Source: Diphasiastrum complanatum (taxonomy: Eukaryota > Streptophyta > Lycopodiopsida > Lycopodiales > Lycopodiaceae). Taken from it: a DNA stretch of 64,000 nucleotides. This document shows positions 22,149 to 33,957 of the stretch, in pieces (position 1 is the first letter of the stretch; every line of letters begins with the position of its first letter). The stretch is from NCBI GenBank assembly GCA_029204225.1, contig CM055093.1:47626354-47690353 (forward strand), read 5' to 3'. The notes under the pieces are model-generated. The model had not been told where the DNA came from. It did no database searches and saw only the letters and a program-made list of their open reading frames with translations. Made by a program: the position numbers and the translations under genes.

Positions 22149-22873
22149 AAATTTGGTTTATGTCGTGGTATACCAATTGTATTTGGTATAGTTTTGTAGT
22201 ATTTAATGTCGAATCCCCAAGAGGATAGCTTCTTTATGGTATAATGTTGATATTGTTCTGACTTATTCGTATGATATAAAATGGAGAATTAGTCTGGTTG
22301 TCAAACAGACATTTGGGTTAAGTAACCAGTATTACTTAATGGATAAATGAATGTTTAAAATTGGAATATCAGTCTTCTCTTTCGAATCGAAGAATTGGCG
22401 TTCTACAAGAGAATTGTTATCAGAGTAGTACGAATGTACTCCACTCTATCTGATTAAGGTGTCGGCAAGAATTCGGATTGATTTCGATGTATTCGTTCAT
22501 CAGTGACCAAAGTTAATCTTATTCTTGGATTAACAAAAGTTAAACAGTAGTCCTCAACAACTAGTGTTCTCCTCAGAGTTAAATCTCTTGTATAATCTTC
22601 GAATATGTTAGAAACATATGTTCGGAGATATTCAGAATACAGATATCTTATCTCAATTCTTCAGACAGGGACTATCAATTCAGTTGTATACATACTTTTC
22701 TATCGATGACTGAGATAGACTTCTGATGATAAACGTTATTCGGGTATCGAACAAGTATTCGAGTGTCGAACAAATATTCGAATGAACGAATAAGTTAGTT
22801 TTAAGACAGTTCGTTAGAACACTTTTACGGATACACAACATAGACTGTAATGTGCTTATGCAACTGTCTGACC
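22149..22873 (-). repeat. Tat-like gypsy LTR, right copy (truncated)
   Basis: The 725 bp nearest the primer site of the LTR also seen at 16625-17349, in inverted orientation. The outer ~490 bp present on the left are missing because a gypsy fragment of another family begins at about 22885. Confidence 0.8.
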
Positions 22874-22879
22874 AGAGAT

Positions 22880-24275
22880 TTATTGTGCCCAACATCAGGA
22901 TGATTGTACCTATACTCCTATGGCTGAAAACAAACAAATTCTTGATCTAGACACCCCTATCATTAATATCAATTTTATTGATATTCTTCTATACAATGAT
23001 GAGTTGTTAAATGTTGCATGGCTACCTACTGATGAATCAGAAGATTTATTCGTAGATGATGAAAATGTCTTACGAATTCAGAATTGCCTAGAAGATTTGG
23101 ACATTACTACATGGAGGCACTTCCACTCAAGGCCTTTATGCAGTATTCATCCAAAGTGAAACCAGTTGCTAGGGTTACGGTCGAAAAAATATGATACAAG
23201 CTATACCATGTCAAACGACCAAACTATTCATGGGACCTTTGCGAGGAGGAAACAATTTTTCAAATCGACGATGAGATCCTCCATGATGTGCCACCACTTC
23301 CTCATCCACATATCTCACGTCCTCTGAAGCCACAACCTCGTGGCCATACCATGAAAGAAAAGATGAAGAAACCCCTTCAAATCCAGCCGCCTGGAGAACT
23401 TACCATTAGCTCATATGTCAATTCCTGAACCTCCCAAATCACCATCTAGACAATTGAAAGGCAAGGCCCCCCTTGAATCCCCAACACATGATGTGCGTGC
23501 TTATTTTAAAGACTATACGATGGAGGATGTGACCATCCAATTACCACAAGGTCAACGTGAGCCAAATGGCAATTCACCCTACGAAGGCCCTACCTGAACC
23601 ATCACTCTCTCCTTGAGTGAGCCCAATGAAAGTAACGAATACGTTGTTCACATCGGGACTCATCTCAATTAGAAACAATGTAGGAGACTTGAAAAGCTTT
23701 TGCGCAAATATCTACATATCTTTGCTTGGTCCTATATGTGCATCGTATTCCCCTTAAACCAGTGCGAGACCAACTACTAGATGTAATTCGATCTACAAGA
23801 CCAAAATCGAAGAAGAATTACAACGCTTGTAAGATGCAAGATTCATCTATGAAACCAAACATACTGAGTGGGTCTCCCCAATCGTCATCGTTCCTAAGAA
23901 AAATGGAAAACTCTGCATCTATGTCAAGTTTAAAAAACTTAATGTCATCACAGAATGTGATCATTTTTTCATTACCTTTCGGAGAACCCATCTTAGAAAA
24001 TCTAGCAGGAGATGAGGCCTACTCCTTCTTAGATGGCTTTAGCAGATACAATATGATTCAAATTGCTGAAGAAGATCAACATAAAACTGCTTTTGCCATA
24101 GAATGGAAAACCTTCTGTTGGAAAGTCATGCCTTTTGGTCTCTGTAATGCTCCTAGCACTTTTCAGCATTATGCAAACTGCCTTTTCTCAGCAGATGGGA
24201 GATACCCTAGAAGTTTACTTGGACAATTTAGGTGCACATTCAGAAGAAACACATCATCTATCTGTGTTTGAGAAA
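22880..24275 (+). pseudogene. Ty3/gypsy pro-RT linker and reverse transcriptase fragment
   Basis: The linker (LDLDTPIININFIDILLYND, ELLNVAWLPTDESEDLF) is homologous to RGFTLDTPISYGVNMINVAW of the gypsy segment at 11.8 kb. It continues to DYTMEDVTIQLPQGQREPNG and YVVHIGTHLN, then RT: HTEWVSPIVIVPKKNGKL (about 23860-23910, broken by frame), ENLAGDEAYSFLDGFSRYN, AIEWKTFCWKVMPFGLCNAP. The polymerase box region is degraded to VYLDNLGAHS. Several stops and frameshifts are present. It stops near 24275, where non-retroviral or unrecognised sequence begins. Confidence 0.8.
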
Positions 24276-25103
<828 letters not shown>

Positions 25104-25840
25104 AAAGTTCCGCTAGCTACCCTCGTTGCTACCAAAAGTCCCTAGCCGAATCCAAGCAACAGCAACAGCAAATACAGTATCTAAACGCACACATCCAACA
25201 ACAGCAACAAATGCTCAACCACCTATAGAACCAACTCCACCTGAAGATCTCCAACCTACAAACTGCCATGGCATATCTTACTACAGAATGAGACAAGGTC
25301 TTAGCAAATGCAAAAGTAGCATGTTCCACTATGAAGGAACAGCTGGAACAGGTTGATTTCCAAGATTTCACTCCTCCAGCTATTCCCGAAAAAACTCAAA
25401 TCCCAATGTTGGCATATCAACAGTTGGCACAAAATTTGAAGGCCACGACGGAGCAACATACCAAAATGCAACAATCTTATATTACTTCCATCGAGGCCCT
25501 CAACCAACATATCACCACCTTGGAGGAAAAGCCAAAGACGGCCATGAAATTGGCACCTTCCATCCATGCAGAGCACACCTAGTTTCACAATTATGGGCAT
25601 CATTATGATGGATCTGATGGCAAATATGGGACAGGTATTCAAGGGGCTCCATCAATAAATCACGGATCGACATTCCAAGGACCACAACAAGACTCAGGAG
25701 CTCCTCCACTAGCTAAATCACAGGGCACTACTGGTACTTCCTCCCAACACCATCTCTTCCACTCTTTCGCTTCTAACCCCATCGACACCACTAACTTTCC
25801 CTTCATCCAATGCCAATTTTCTCCATAATCTCAATGCATT
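25104..25840 (+). pseudogene. Gypsy gag N-terminal region, Gln-rich coiled coil, decayed
   Basis: Frames across this stretch read a Gln-rich helix (SLAESKQQQQQIQYLNAHIQ), then STMKEQLEQVDFQDFTPPAI, MLAYQQLAQNLKATTEQHTK and SIEALNQHITTLEEKPKTAM, an amphipathic coiled-coil pattern, followed by a Gly/His/Ser-rich part (HNYGHHYDGSDGKYGTG). Stops lie near 25225 and 25580. The composition and position ahead of gag sequence suggest the Gag N-terminus of a gypsy element, but no defining domain is seen, so the assignment is tentative. Confidence 0.5.
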
Positions 25841-26934
25841 GTTGATTCTAACCCTTCACCACCTCTCTCCTCTCTCCTCTCAACCTGATCCACAAATACA
25901 ACATGCCTCGGCAGCTAAAGCACCAACAATAAGGCACATGATCATGCCTACTGAACCTAGCAAGGATTTGTTTACATCTCAAGAGTTTGCAAAGAAATAT
26001 CAAACTACAAAGGAGTGAGGCGGCTAGATATTGCCAAACCTGGACCATTGCAAAACCCATAAGGAAGCATTCAAGCTCCTGGATCCACAACCACTCTAGT
26101 GCCATCAACTCTTCCTATAGAGCAAAACCTCCATGGCACGGTATCTCGAAGCACCAGCCTACATGCGCACCAATCCATACTATTATTCGGTAGCGCGACG
26201 AGAATCGTTTCCTGTCACCAAGGTAAAGAGCAAGATCTTTTGGCCCAAGCTCACAGGAGTGGATGTCGGCAACTCAGCAGAAGACATGGTCACCAATTGC
26301 TTTATATTTTACCAAAAGCACCATGGCAGCCCTGATCGCGATGTACAATACTTTGCGGGTAATTGCGGCCTGGTGGCATTTTTGGCAGAGCTCAAAGGTG
26401 CATTTCCCTTGTAAACAACATTTTGAGATTATGCTAAATCGCTCTCTATTTTGGAGATATCTTGCTATTTCACTTGTGTTTCCTTTGGATAGGTGCATAG
26501 CTTGAGGGAAGGTGCTCGGGCCTCCTCTTGCCTCCTTTTCATAGGTTTATATTGTGGCATGCTTTTATTGCTTGATGTTTATTTAGCCGCAAGTTATATT
26601 TTTCAATTCCCTTTGGGTGATAGATTAGAATTAGTGTAAAGATCTTGCTAGTTGGGTACTGCCTTAGCAAGATCATGTTATTTTGTTATTCTTGACTAGC
26701 TGAGAAGCCTTAGTCAAGTTTAGTTATTTCCATTCTGAGCACCAGTTGGGAAGTCTTGTTGCTCCTTTTCATTTATGTTTTCATTTCACAGTTTTAAGCT
26801 TTGTAGATCTTAGAAGGTGGATGACCGATCTACCACTATACTATGCACAAACCCCTCTTTATACTTAGTCACTTAGCAGAGTAGATTTACTTCCAACAAT
26901 TACCATTCTAATAATACAGAAGATTATCCACCAG
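25841..26934 (+). pseudogene. Decayed gypsy-like gag sequence and spacer
   Basis: Fragments such as MIMPTEPSKDLFTSQEFAKK and YMRTNPYYYSVARRESFPVT, then VTKVKSKIFWPKLTGVDVGN, recall the region ahead of the gag domain in plant gypsy elements, interrupted by stops at 26019, 26031 and 26413. From 26415 to 26934 no coding content is visible. Assignment rests on context with the clear gag domain that follows. Confidence 0.4.
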
Positions 26935-27815
26935 AGATGGTATCGCCTACATTTGAACAAGCTAGACAACTTAGATTCTCATGGATGAAATCAAACGTAT
27001 ACAAACCATTCACAAATCCATTCAACTGATGGGAACCCACTCGAGCAGAACCCTCATATGATCGACCACACTTCCATGTTGATGAGTCATCACATGCAAG
27101 AGCCCACCTTAATGGGGCTTTTGCAACTCACGGACCTCATACTGAAAAACGTACTCCCAAGCTAAATCTTCCAAAATACGATGGTAATTCGGACCCTCAA
27201 AGATTTTTACAAGTCTTTGAGAATTCTTGCAATGTCTATGGCAAAACATCCAACAAAGCAATGGTCCAACTTTTTTCGATGACCATGATGGATCGCGCAC
27301 ATGAATGGTTTTTTTAACTTGGATCATGAAGATAAACTAGATTGGCCATCATTGAAAGAATCCTTCATCACACATTTCAAACTGTTTCGTTTGATTGAAA
27401 GCCTCTTTTTCAAATTGAGTAACGTCAAAATGGAAAAGGTTGAAAAAGTATGTGACTATATCGAATGATTCAAATGTTTAAAGAGTCAGGTACAAGAACA
27501 ACCCACGGAATCCATGCTCATCATTTGGTTTCTAGTTGGACTTCCCAGATGAATCAGACGTGATCTCAGATCTAACGATGAGTACATGTCCTTAAAGACA
27601 ACCATGTCTGATGCCATCTACGAAGAAGATGAAGGACCAGATGTTGACGAACCTAGAGAATGGAGAGCACACAGTGCTGTCCATGAATCCAAGCCAACCG
27701 AAGACACTCGAGATCAGCTTTGGAAATCTCAGATGGAGTTGCTTAACCAGCAACACCAACGACATATGGATAAACTCATAGAAGAGTTTCGAAACATCTT
27801 GAAGTCTATATAAAG
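26935..27815 (+). pseudogene. Ty3/gypsy gag domain, decayed
   Basis: Readable pieces in order: KRTPKLNLPKYDGNSDPQRF, VFENSCNVYGKTSNKAMVQL, FSMTMMDRAHEWFF (the central gag core), then frame-shifted VCDYIE and LIIWFLVGLPR, and MSDAIYEEDEGPDVDEPREW with a Gln-rich helix (QMELLNQQHQRHMDKLIEEF) to 27813. The same order occurs in the gypsy gag at 9.5-10 kb (FLTGLP, AMREEDEGSDDD). Stops near 27317, 27465 and 27550 show it is dead. Confidence 0.75.
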
Positions 27816-28675
27816 TTCCATGCCCAGTCAGCTACCCCCTGGCCAAGTACATCATAGACGTGACAACACCTGGTGCCCTTATTGCAGAGAGAGGTGCACA
27901 CAGTGGCAATGAATGCCCATCTTATCAACCAGTCCTAGACAACTCATTATTTAAATGTGAAATATGTGATTTCATGGAAGTAAACTATGCCATAACAGAG
28001 CGTAAAGCACTGGCCATGGTCTATGCCGTTAGCAATTGTGACATTATTTGCTAGGCCAAATCTTTGCTTTCTAAACAGACCATCAAGCCTTGTTATATCT
28101 TGTAAATAGATCCTATAAAATCAACGCATAGTTATATGGCTGTTAATACTTCAGGAATTCACTTTTTGCGTAGTCATTTGGAAAGGCACACAACACTTCA
28201 TGGCCAACCACCTTTCTAGACTTCTCAATGCTAAAAAAGCCAATGCACCAGTCAACAACGATCTACTTGATGCATGCCTTTTCCAGATTGATGCCACTCC
28301 ACTATGGGTTGAGGAAATCACTCAGTTCCTTACAACTGGTCAACTAAAAGAAGGGCTAAACCAAGTGGCCAAAAGAACTTTTTTAATAAAAGTGACAACC
28401 TTTCAACTTATCACCAGACAATTATATAAAAGGATTTTGATGATATTATATGCCGATGCACTTATGAATATGAAATATGACCTATCATATCTTAGGCACA
28501 TGAAGGCATTGGTGGCGATCACTTCTCTGTGGAAGCGACTGCAAAGATAATCCTCCGTGCAGGCTTATGGTGGCCATCACTATTTAAGGATACATTTGCT
28601 ATCATCAAAACATGTGATGTTTGTCAATGAGCCAAAAAGACTGCAAAAGTAGACTTCACACCGCTTACCCCCTGT
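27816..28675 (+). pseudogene. Ty3/gypsy RNase H remnant and integrase zinc finger
   Basis: After a GAHSGNECP-like Cys segment the sequence jumps to the end of RNase H (MEVNYAITERKALAMVYAV, about 27975-28035), showing loss of protease and RT. Next, across several frames, are the linker to integrase (MANHLSRLLNAKKANAPVNN, ACLFQIDATPLWVEEITQFL) and the HHCC zinc finger (HEGIGGDHFSVEATAKIILR, then GLWWPSLFKDTFAIIKTCDV with CQ) near 28500-28630. The integrase core is absent. Confidence 0.75.
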
Positions 28676-29353
28676 ACAACAGCTTTTCTAATTAGGTGAC
28701 AAGTATTCAATGTAATCAATACACGGATGAAATCTATAAATAGATTGTCCAAGCATAGAGTAGGGGTTGCTCTGTCCATGAGACGTATTATTTGAGCCTC
28801 CCAATTACGTCGTCAATTTTGGTTGTAATTGTTATTTGTATTGTACTTCAGGGTAATATAGCAGCAACACATTTTTATCAGTGTACAACGTAGATGAATG
28901 CTTGTTGTGATTGAATGCACTTTCATTGCTATTTGATCATGCTTGTTTACTCACTCTGATTAGAACACAGATGTCTATGACTCCTCAGTTTCTAATCAGA
29001 CAATGGTTGTCTTTGACGCCTGAGGAACTCACGATATCATACTGCTCTTCAATTTATTTCAGAACTATACTTCACATTGTATCTGATTTTAGTAGTACCA
29101 CACACAAACCATCTCTAATCTCTTTGGTGGACTGTACTCTTGGTTTTAGAGTATGAATTATTTTTAAGATCTTGTTGGGCAATCAGAACGCATAAAGCTG
29201 TGATCATCTTTAGCATAAGATGTCTATTAGACTGTTTTTGCACCTAGTAGCCGATTAGAATGGGAGAGTTGCTCTGCAATATTTTTGCTCTCTTCTCCGT
29301 TCTCGTTCTTCTTACTAGCCATCATCTGCACACCTTAGACCAAGATCTGATAA
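28676..29353 (+). other. Unassigned segment with TATA box, possibly an LTR remnant
   Basis: It follows the cut gypsy integrase and precedes the truncated LTR-E. It contains CTATAAATAG (28734-28743), and a pyrimidine-rich stretch near 29283-29315. No primer site follows its end, so an LTR identity is only a guess. Small open frames inside show no domain. Confidence 0.35.
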
Positions 29354-29632
29354 AGAACCAAGCTTTGAAGCTATTCCATGTCAATTTGGATCTATCATAT
29401 TGCTTGCTTGAATTATGCTAATGCATTGAATTCTTGTACTTCTTCTCTTTTGATACTAAATGCAATCATTCTTTGATTATTAGCAGGCTAGATTGTGCTT
29501 TGGTCATAAATTCTAGAACTAGATCTTGATACTCAATCTAGAATCAATTTATGTGCTAAACACAAAGCTTAACAAGATCATTCACACTTGAGGATTGTTC
29601 CCCACACGTGTGAACTTGCTAGATTTTTATCA
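29354..29632 (+). repeat. LTR-E, truncated 5' copy
   Basis: Matches the last ~320 bp of LTR-E at 40984-41775 from AGAACCAAGCTTTGAAGCTA to the end (...CACACGTGTGAACTTGCTAG, TTTTTATCA). The first ~500 bp are missing. It directly abuts a primer site. Confidence 0.85.
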
Positions 29633-29645
29633 TGGTATCAGAGCC
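29633..29645 (+). promoter_or_regulatory. tRNA-iMet primer-binding site, element E
   Basis: TGGTATCAGAGCC immediately after the LTR end CA, standard for plant copia elements. Confidence 0.92.
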
Positions 29646-30216
29646 AAATTAAGTATTGCATGCTATTATCACTGATTGTGCAAGAATTTGTGAGCTCAAT
29701 TCAAGCAAAAAAGCTGTTTATGACTTGTCTTTACCTTTTCTTGAAAAGTGTTTGGATCAAAGAGGATAGAATCAAGATTTTCAGATAAGAATTGACATTG
29801 TATGAAATTTTGGAACTCTGCACGTGTGAAAATTAGATATTTTCAGTCCTCTTTATTTCCTCCATCTTTGGTGCAAAGATATTAATCTTATAGCTTGATG
29901 GAAAGCCTATAAAAAGTACTTTCCATTGCAATTGATCTCAAATCAATCTAATGTGTCTATCAAGAGTTATAAGCTCTTAAAAAGGGTAGGGAGAGCTCCA
30001 AAATCCGAGTGACCACTTTTTTTATTTGATCCAATTTAGCTTGATTCACAATCCATTGTTTTGAGTAATAAACACAAGAAACTTGAGATCTAGACATAGT
30101 TTGGAGTTACTGAACACATTCTTGAAAATTGCTATAGTGAAAGAGAGTAGCAACATTTAGTTTGTTTGGAACAAGCTCAAACATATAATTGTCCAATAAC
30201 AAGAAGTATTCACAAT

Positions 30217-31405
30217 ATGGCACCTGTAGGAGGATATCTCTTAGAACCAAGTGAAAGACTAAGTACCTCCAATTATTCAATATGGAAGGTTAGGATGGAG
30301 TATGTTCTTATACTCCAGGATGTTATGGACATAGTACTTGGTATTGAGGAGGAGCCTCAAGCACAACTTGAAATACCTAAGGAAGAGAGCTAGGATGGCT
30401 CTACACTTCATTAAAATGAATGTCTCTAATGAGATTCTAAGAGAAATAGGATCTTGCACCATTGCTAAAGAAGCTTGGGATGCACTTAAATCTATTTATG
30501 AAGCTAAGAAAACTTCTAGAATTCTCACTCTTAGAAACTAGATTTTTCAAAACTTTTAAAGAAGTGAGGAGAGTGCATCAAATTATGTTCTAAGAGTAAA
30601 AGATCTTCATAGGGAGATTGCTTGTGTTGGTGTCACAATCAATCAAGATGAGTGAGTACAAGTCATTCTCAATGGCTTAAAAGAAGACTATGATAATCTT
30701 GTTCAATCCTTTGCCACAAAGTTGCCCAATTTGGATACTCTTCAAGGAATTCTCATCTCTAAAGAAGCAAGACAAAGTTACAAACTTTCAAGGATGAACA
30801 AACGTGAGCATTTTGGAAGTGACAAAGCTCTCTTTGTCAAGGACAAGCATAGACGGAGGAGCAAGAACCAGTTTTTTCAAGCTTTCAACAAAGACAAAGC
30901 AAGGGACAAAGACAAAGATGGAGAAGAGGATGAGTCAACTCATCCTTCTACTTCCAAGACCAAGAAGAAAAAAGTCAAGTGTTTCTTTTGTGACAAGAAG
31001 GGGCACTATGCTTCTAATTGCTTCAAAAAGAAAAATCAACTCAAACAGACAAATCTCTCTAATGAGAAAGAAGAAGACTTTATTGCAAGTGAAGGAGACG
31101 GATCCGCCATGGTGTCAAGCTTTTCTTCAACACCCTTCAAGAAGGATGGAACATGGTACATAGATAGTGGTGCCTCATCACATACGTGTTTTTCAAAGGA
31201 ATCTTTTGACTCTATTGTACCTTATAAAGGACTTAAAAGATCTATTTATACAGCAAATGATCATGAATGCTCTATTGAAGGAATTGGCAATATTCCATTA
31301 AAACTTGCTTTTTCTAAGTTCTACCACTTTCCAAAGTTCTTTTTATTCCTAAGCTTATAAAGGACTTCATAAGTGTTGGAAAGTTGCTTGATTGTGGTTG
31401 TGATG
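30217..31405 (+). pseudogene. Ty1/copia gag-protease of element E, interrupted
   Basis: Starts at ATG 30217 (MAPVGGYLLEPSERLSTSNY) with a UBN2-type gag (ALHFIKMNVSNEILREIGSC, EAWDALKSIYEAKKTSRILT), frameshifts near 30380 and stops at 30539, 30556 and about 30654. The CCHC knuckle CFFCDKKGHYASNC is intact. The protease core WYIDSGASSHTC follows, and the frame shifts again near 31330. At 31405 the gene is interrupted by element X; the protein resumes at 39937 with KFNANTCFIKKGDEILANGS. Joined across the insertion the flanks read GKLLDCGCDV then KFNA, with a short target duplication. Confidence 0.87.
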
Positions 31406-31849
31406 TATTAGGGCAATTTTTGGCAGGGGATTGGTCCCACCAAAAAGTCCTAAGAAAGTCAAGGGGCACCACTACTGTGGTTATGCCCTACATGAGTAAC
31501 GAAGGTCTTGCCACATCCAATCCTGGGGGCTTTCTCTATTACCCCATGCTCCCGAGCCAATGAGAGTTTTCCAAGCTCTCAGAAGTATGACTGTAAGGAG
31601 GGGGTGTTAGTACTTTTGATGCAATGATTCACTAGCTTTTTAGGGTCACGGTTCCATACAAACTTCTAATTGCTAAATCGTGCTAGGATCTCGCTAACAG
31701 TATGTTTGACTTTCAAATGGCCTTTGGGAGATGGGACTTAGGGCATCCTCTGGTGGTTCAGAGTATTGCCTTCATCCAAGGCATTGTCCCTATAATGAGG
31801 GTGTTAGCGGATCGTGGCTATGGTGATCGTGGACATCCTTAGTCCACTA

Positions 31850-31996
31850 AAATCCCATATCCTATGTGTTTAGGAGCTACCCTTATATCTTAAGATACTA
31901 TCCTTATGTCTTTAGGATACCATCCTTTGAGTCCTAAGAACTTGTCCTTAACTCTTTAGGGATTGTTCCTTTAGGATTAGGGTACTACCTTTAAGT
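31850..31996. repeat. Degenerate ~20-bp tandem repeats in element X
   Basis: Successive units of the form CCTTA-GTCTTTAGGATAC / CCTTTGAGTCCTAAGAAC / CCTTAACTCTTTAGGGAT / CCTTTAGGATTAGGG recur about every 20 bp. They are non-coding and too diverged for a precise consensus. Confidence 0.6.
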
Positions 31997-32380
31997 TTTA
32001 GGACTATGTCTGTAGGCCACAACGTGTAAGTATGTGTCTTTGAGGTCGTGGGACCCTCAACGGGTGGGGCCTGGCTCTTGGTAGATCATATGGGGTGTAA
32101 GAGGCTGACACTTGCAAACTTCATAGCGATATCCATACTTTATTAACAATCATAGAGCATGTAGAAAAAAACCTTGCAATATCAATGCTCGTCAAATGGA
32201 TGTGAGGTATCCTCTTTTTAGTTATTTTTTTGTGCTGTATAGTGGCCGGGTGCAAGTTATATGCACCGCTTTGTTTGATAAGCGGTGGTATTTTCGCCAA
32301 CCGTTGGGTCTAGGTATTTTGCTAGACAGTACCAACGGCGGGTGTGACTAGTGTGACGCTTTAACCAAGGTGGTGTTTTT

Positions 32381-33200
32381 TGTGAGAAATTGGCAAAAAT
32401 CTAGCTTGGTATTTTTTATGATAGAAGTTTGTAAGTGAATCTCACATGTGTGGAGGATGTTCCCACGTGTGGAGAATTGTAAAGTAAATCAAAATGTTTG
32501 ATATAGGGGTCTCATAGAATTTCATAGTCAAGCATTTAGGTGTAGGATGTTGATAGGGTCAAATTTGGCATAGATGGCAAATTATCCATTTCCACTTGTA
32601 ATGCCAATATTGAGCCAAAATAGAGCCAAACTCGTGCCAATTAGAGTGTAGACAAGTGTAATACTTTTGTTTGATGAATTCCAAGAGGTCCAATAGGATT
32701 TAGAGGTGGAACCTTGTGAGGTCCAATAGAAAATTGAGGTGTGCTTGAATATAGTCCAATAGAATTAAGAGGTGCATGGATCAATGGTCCAATAGGATCA
32801 AGAGGTGACAAAGTCTGGTCCAATCATAGTAAAGCATAGTGGTAGCTCGTGGATCTACTAGTATCATTGTACTCCTCATTTTGAAGCTAATTGATTTGGT
32901 GATTATATGGATTTTGTGAGTTATTGGATTTCAAGCTTTCTCTCTCTACCCGAGAGCTCATGATGCTTTTTCTCTCTCTACCCGAGGAGAGCAACTTGTT
33001 TTTACTTAGAATACTTTTGGAACACTTCCCACACGTGTGAGTGAGAGTTGGAAGTGATTGAATGCATGTAGTAGTGTGTTTTTGCCATAGAATCAAAGAT
33101 AGATCTTGAATCTCAATCTAGTCTGGATCTTGGTGCATCTACACACCTTAGGAGATCACTAGTACATGTAGTGGACAATCCACACGTGTGAAAGTCAACA
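32381..33200 (+). repeat. LTR-D, 5' copy
   Basis: 820 bp, TGTGAGAAATTGGC...GTGTGAAAGTCAACA. Contains CACACGTGTG at 33030-33039 and 33181-33190 and CTCTCTCTAC-CCGAG repeats near 32940-32990. Confidence 0.93.
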
Positions 33201-33213
33201 TGGTATCAGAGCC
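33201..33213 (+). promoter_or_regulatory. tRNA-iMet primer-binding site, element D
   Basis: TGGTATCAGAGCC directly after the 5' LTR. Confidence 0.93.
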
Positions 33214-33957
33214 TACCTAAGGTTACCATGCATTTTGATCCATTTGAGTGAAAACTATTCATCAATCTTGAGGTAGAAATTGTCAAGGCCCATTTTCCTA
33301 GCTATCTTGTTCAATTTTGGATCAAAAGAGATCAAAAGGACATTGATTGGGTCTGACCTGGTACTGTACAAAATCAGGTGCTCAGACACGTGTGAGGAAC
33401 ATCCAATTTCAGTTTGGGAGTTCTCTTTCATGTTTGATCCAGAAATCTTGCTAGATAGCTTGTTTTGAAGCTATTTTTGTCTAGTTTCTGATGCAATCAG
33501 TTTCATTCCATTTGGTTGAGCCAATCAAAAGCTATAAGCTTTTGAAGAGGGTTAGGTAGGGCACCTAGACCTGGGTGAACTTATTTGGTTTGGTCAAAAG
33601 GTTGCTTGTTTGATCCAAAATCACAGTTGAATGCTTACCAATCTCATCTATATGTGATCTAGGCACTATTTTGAGATCTTAGCCATTTTGTTTCATGCAA
33701 TATCATTGTATTTGAGTCAAATTTGGTTTCTTAGTGTATTTCACACGTGCTAAGAGTGTTTGATCCTAACTTTGCCCATACTCCATCATTTGATGTGAAA
33801 TAGATCTAGTTTTGGAGAGATTGAGATAGCTAGTGAGAATCATCTCACAGTTTGTTGCAAGATCTTGCATAGGAGATGGTAGCACACCATTATTGGATCC
33901 TATAGTGAGAGAGAAGCAACATTTTTTGTTCATCACTTTTATTTATCTCCACTTTAC

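Larger units (their letters stand above)
21093..22873 (-). repeat. Right arm of the 1,781-bp inverted repeat
   Basis: Mirror image of 16625-18405. It contains the LTR 3' part, primer site and gag. The outer end is at GGTCAGACAG (left 16625; right 22873); beyond it the left arm continues into LTR while the right arm borders another gypsy fragment. Confidence 0.92.

Noticed and set aside
28676-29353. A definite additional LTR between the gypsy fragment and LTR-E
   Set aside because: It has a TATA box but no primer site after it, no second copy in the window and no clear TG...CA ends.
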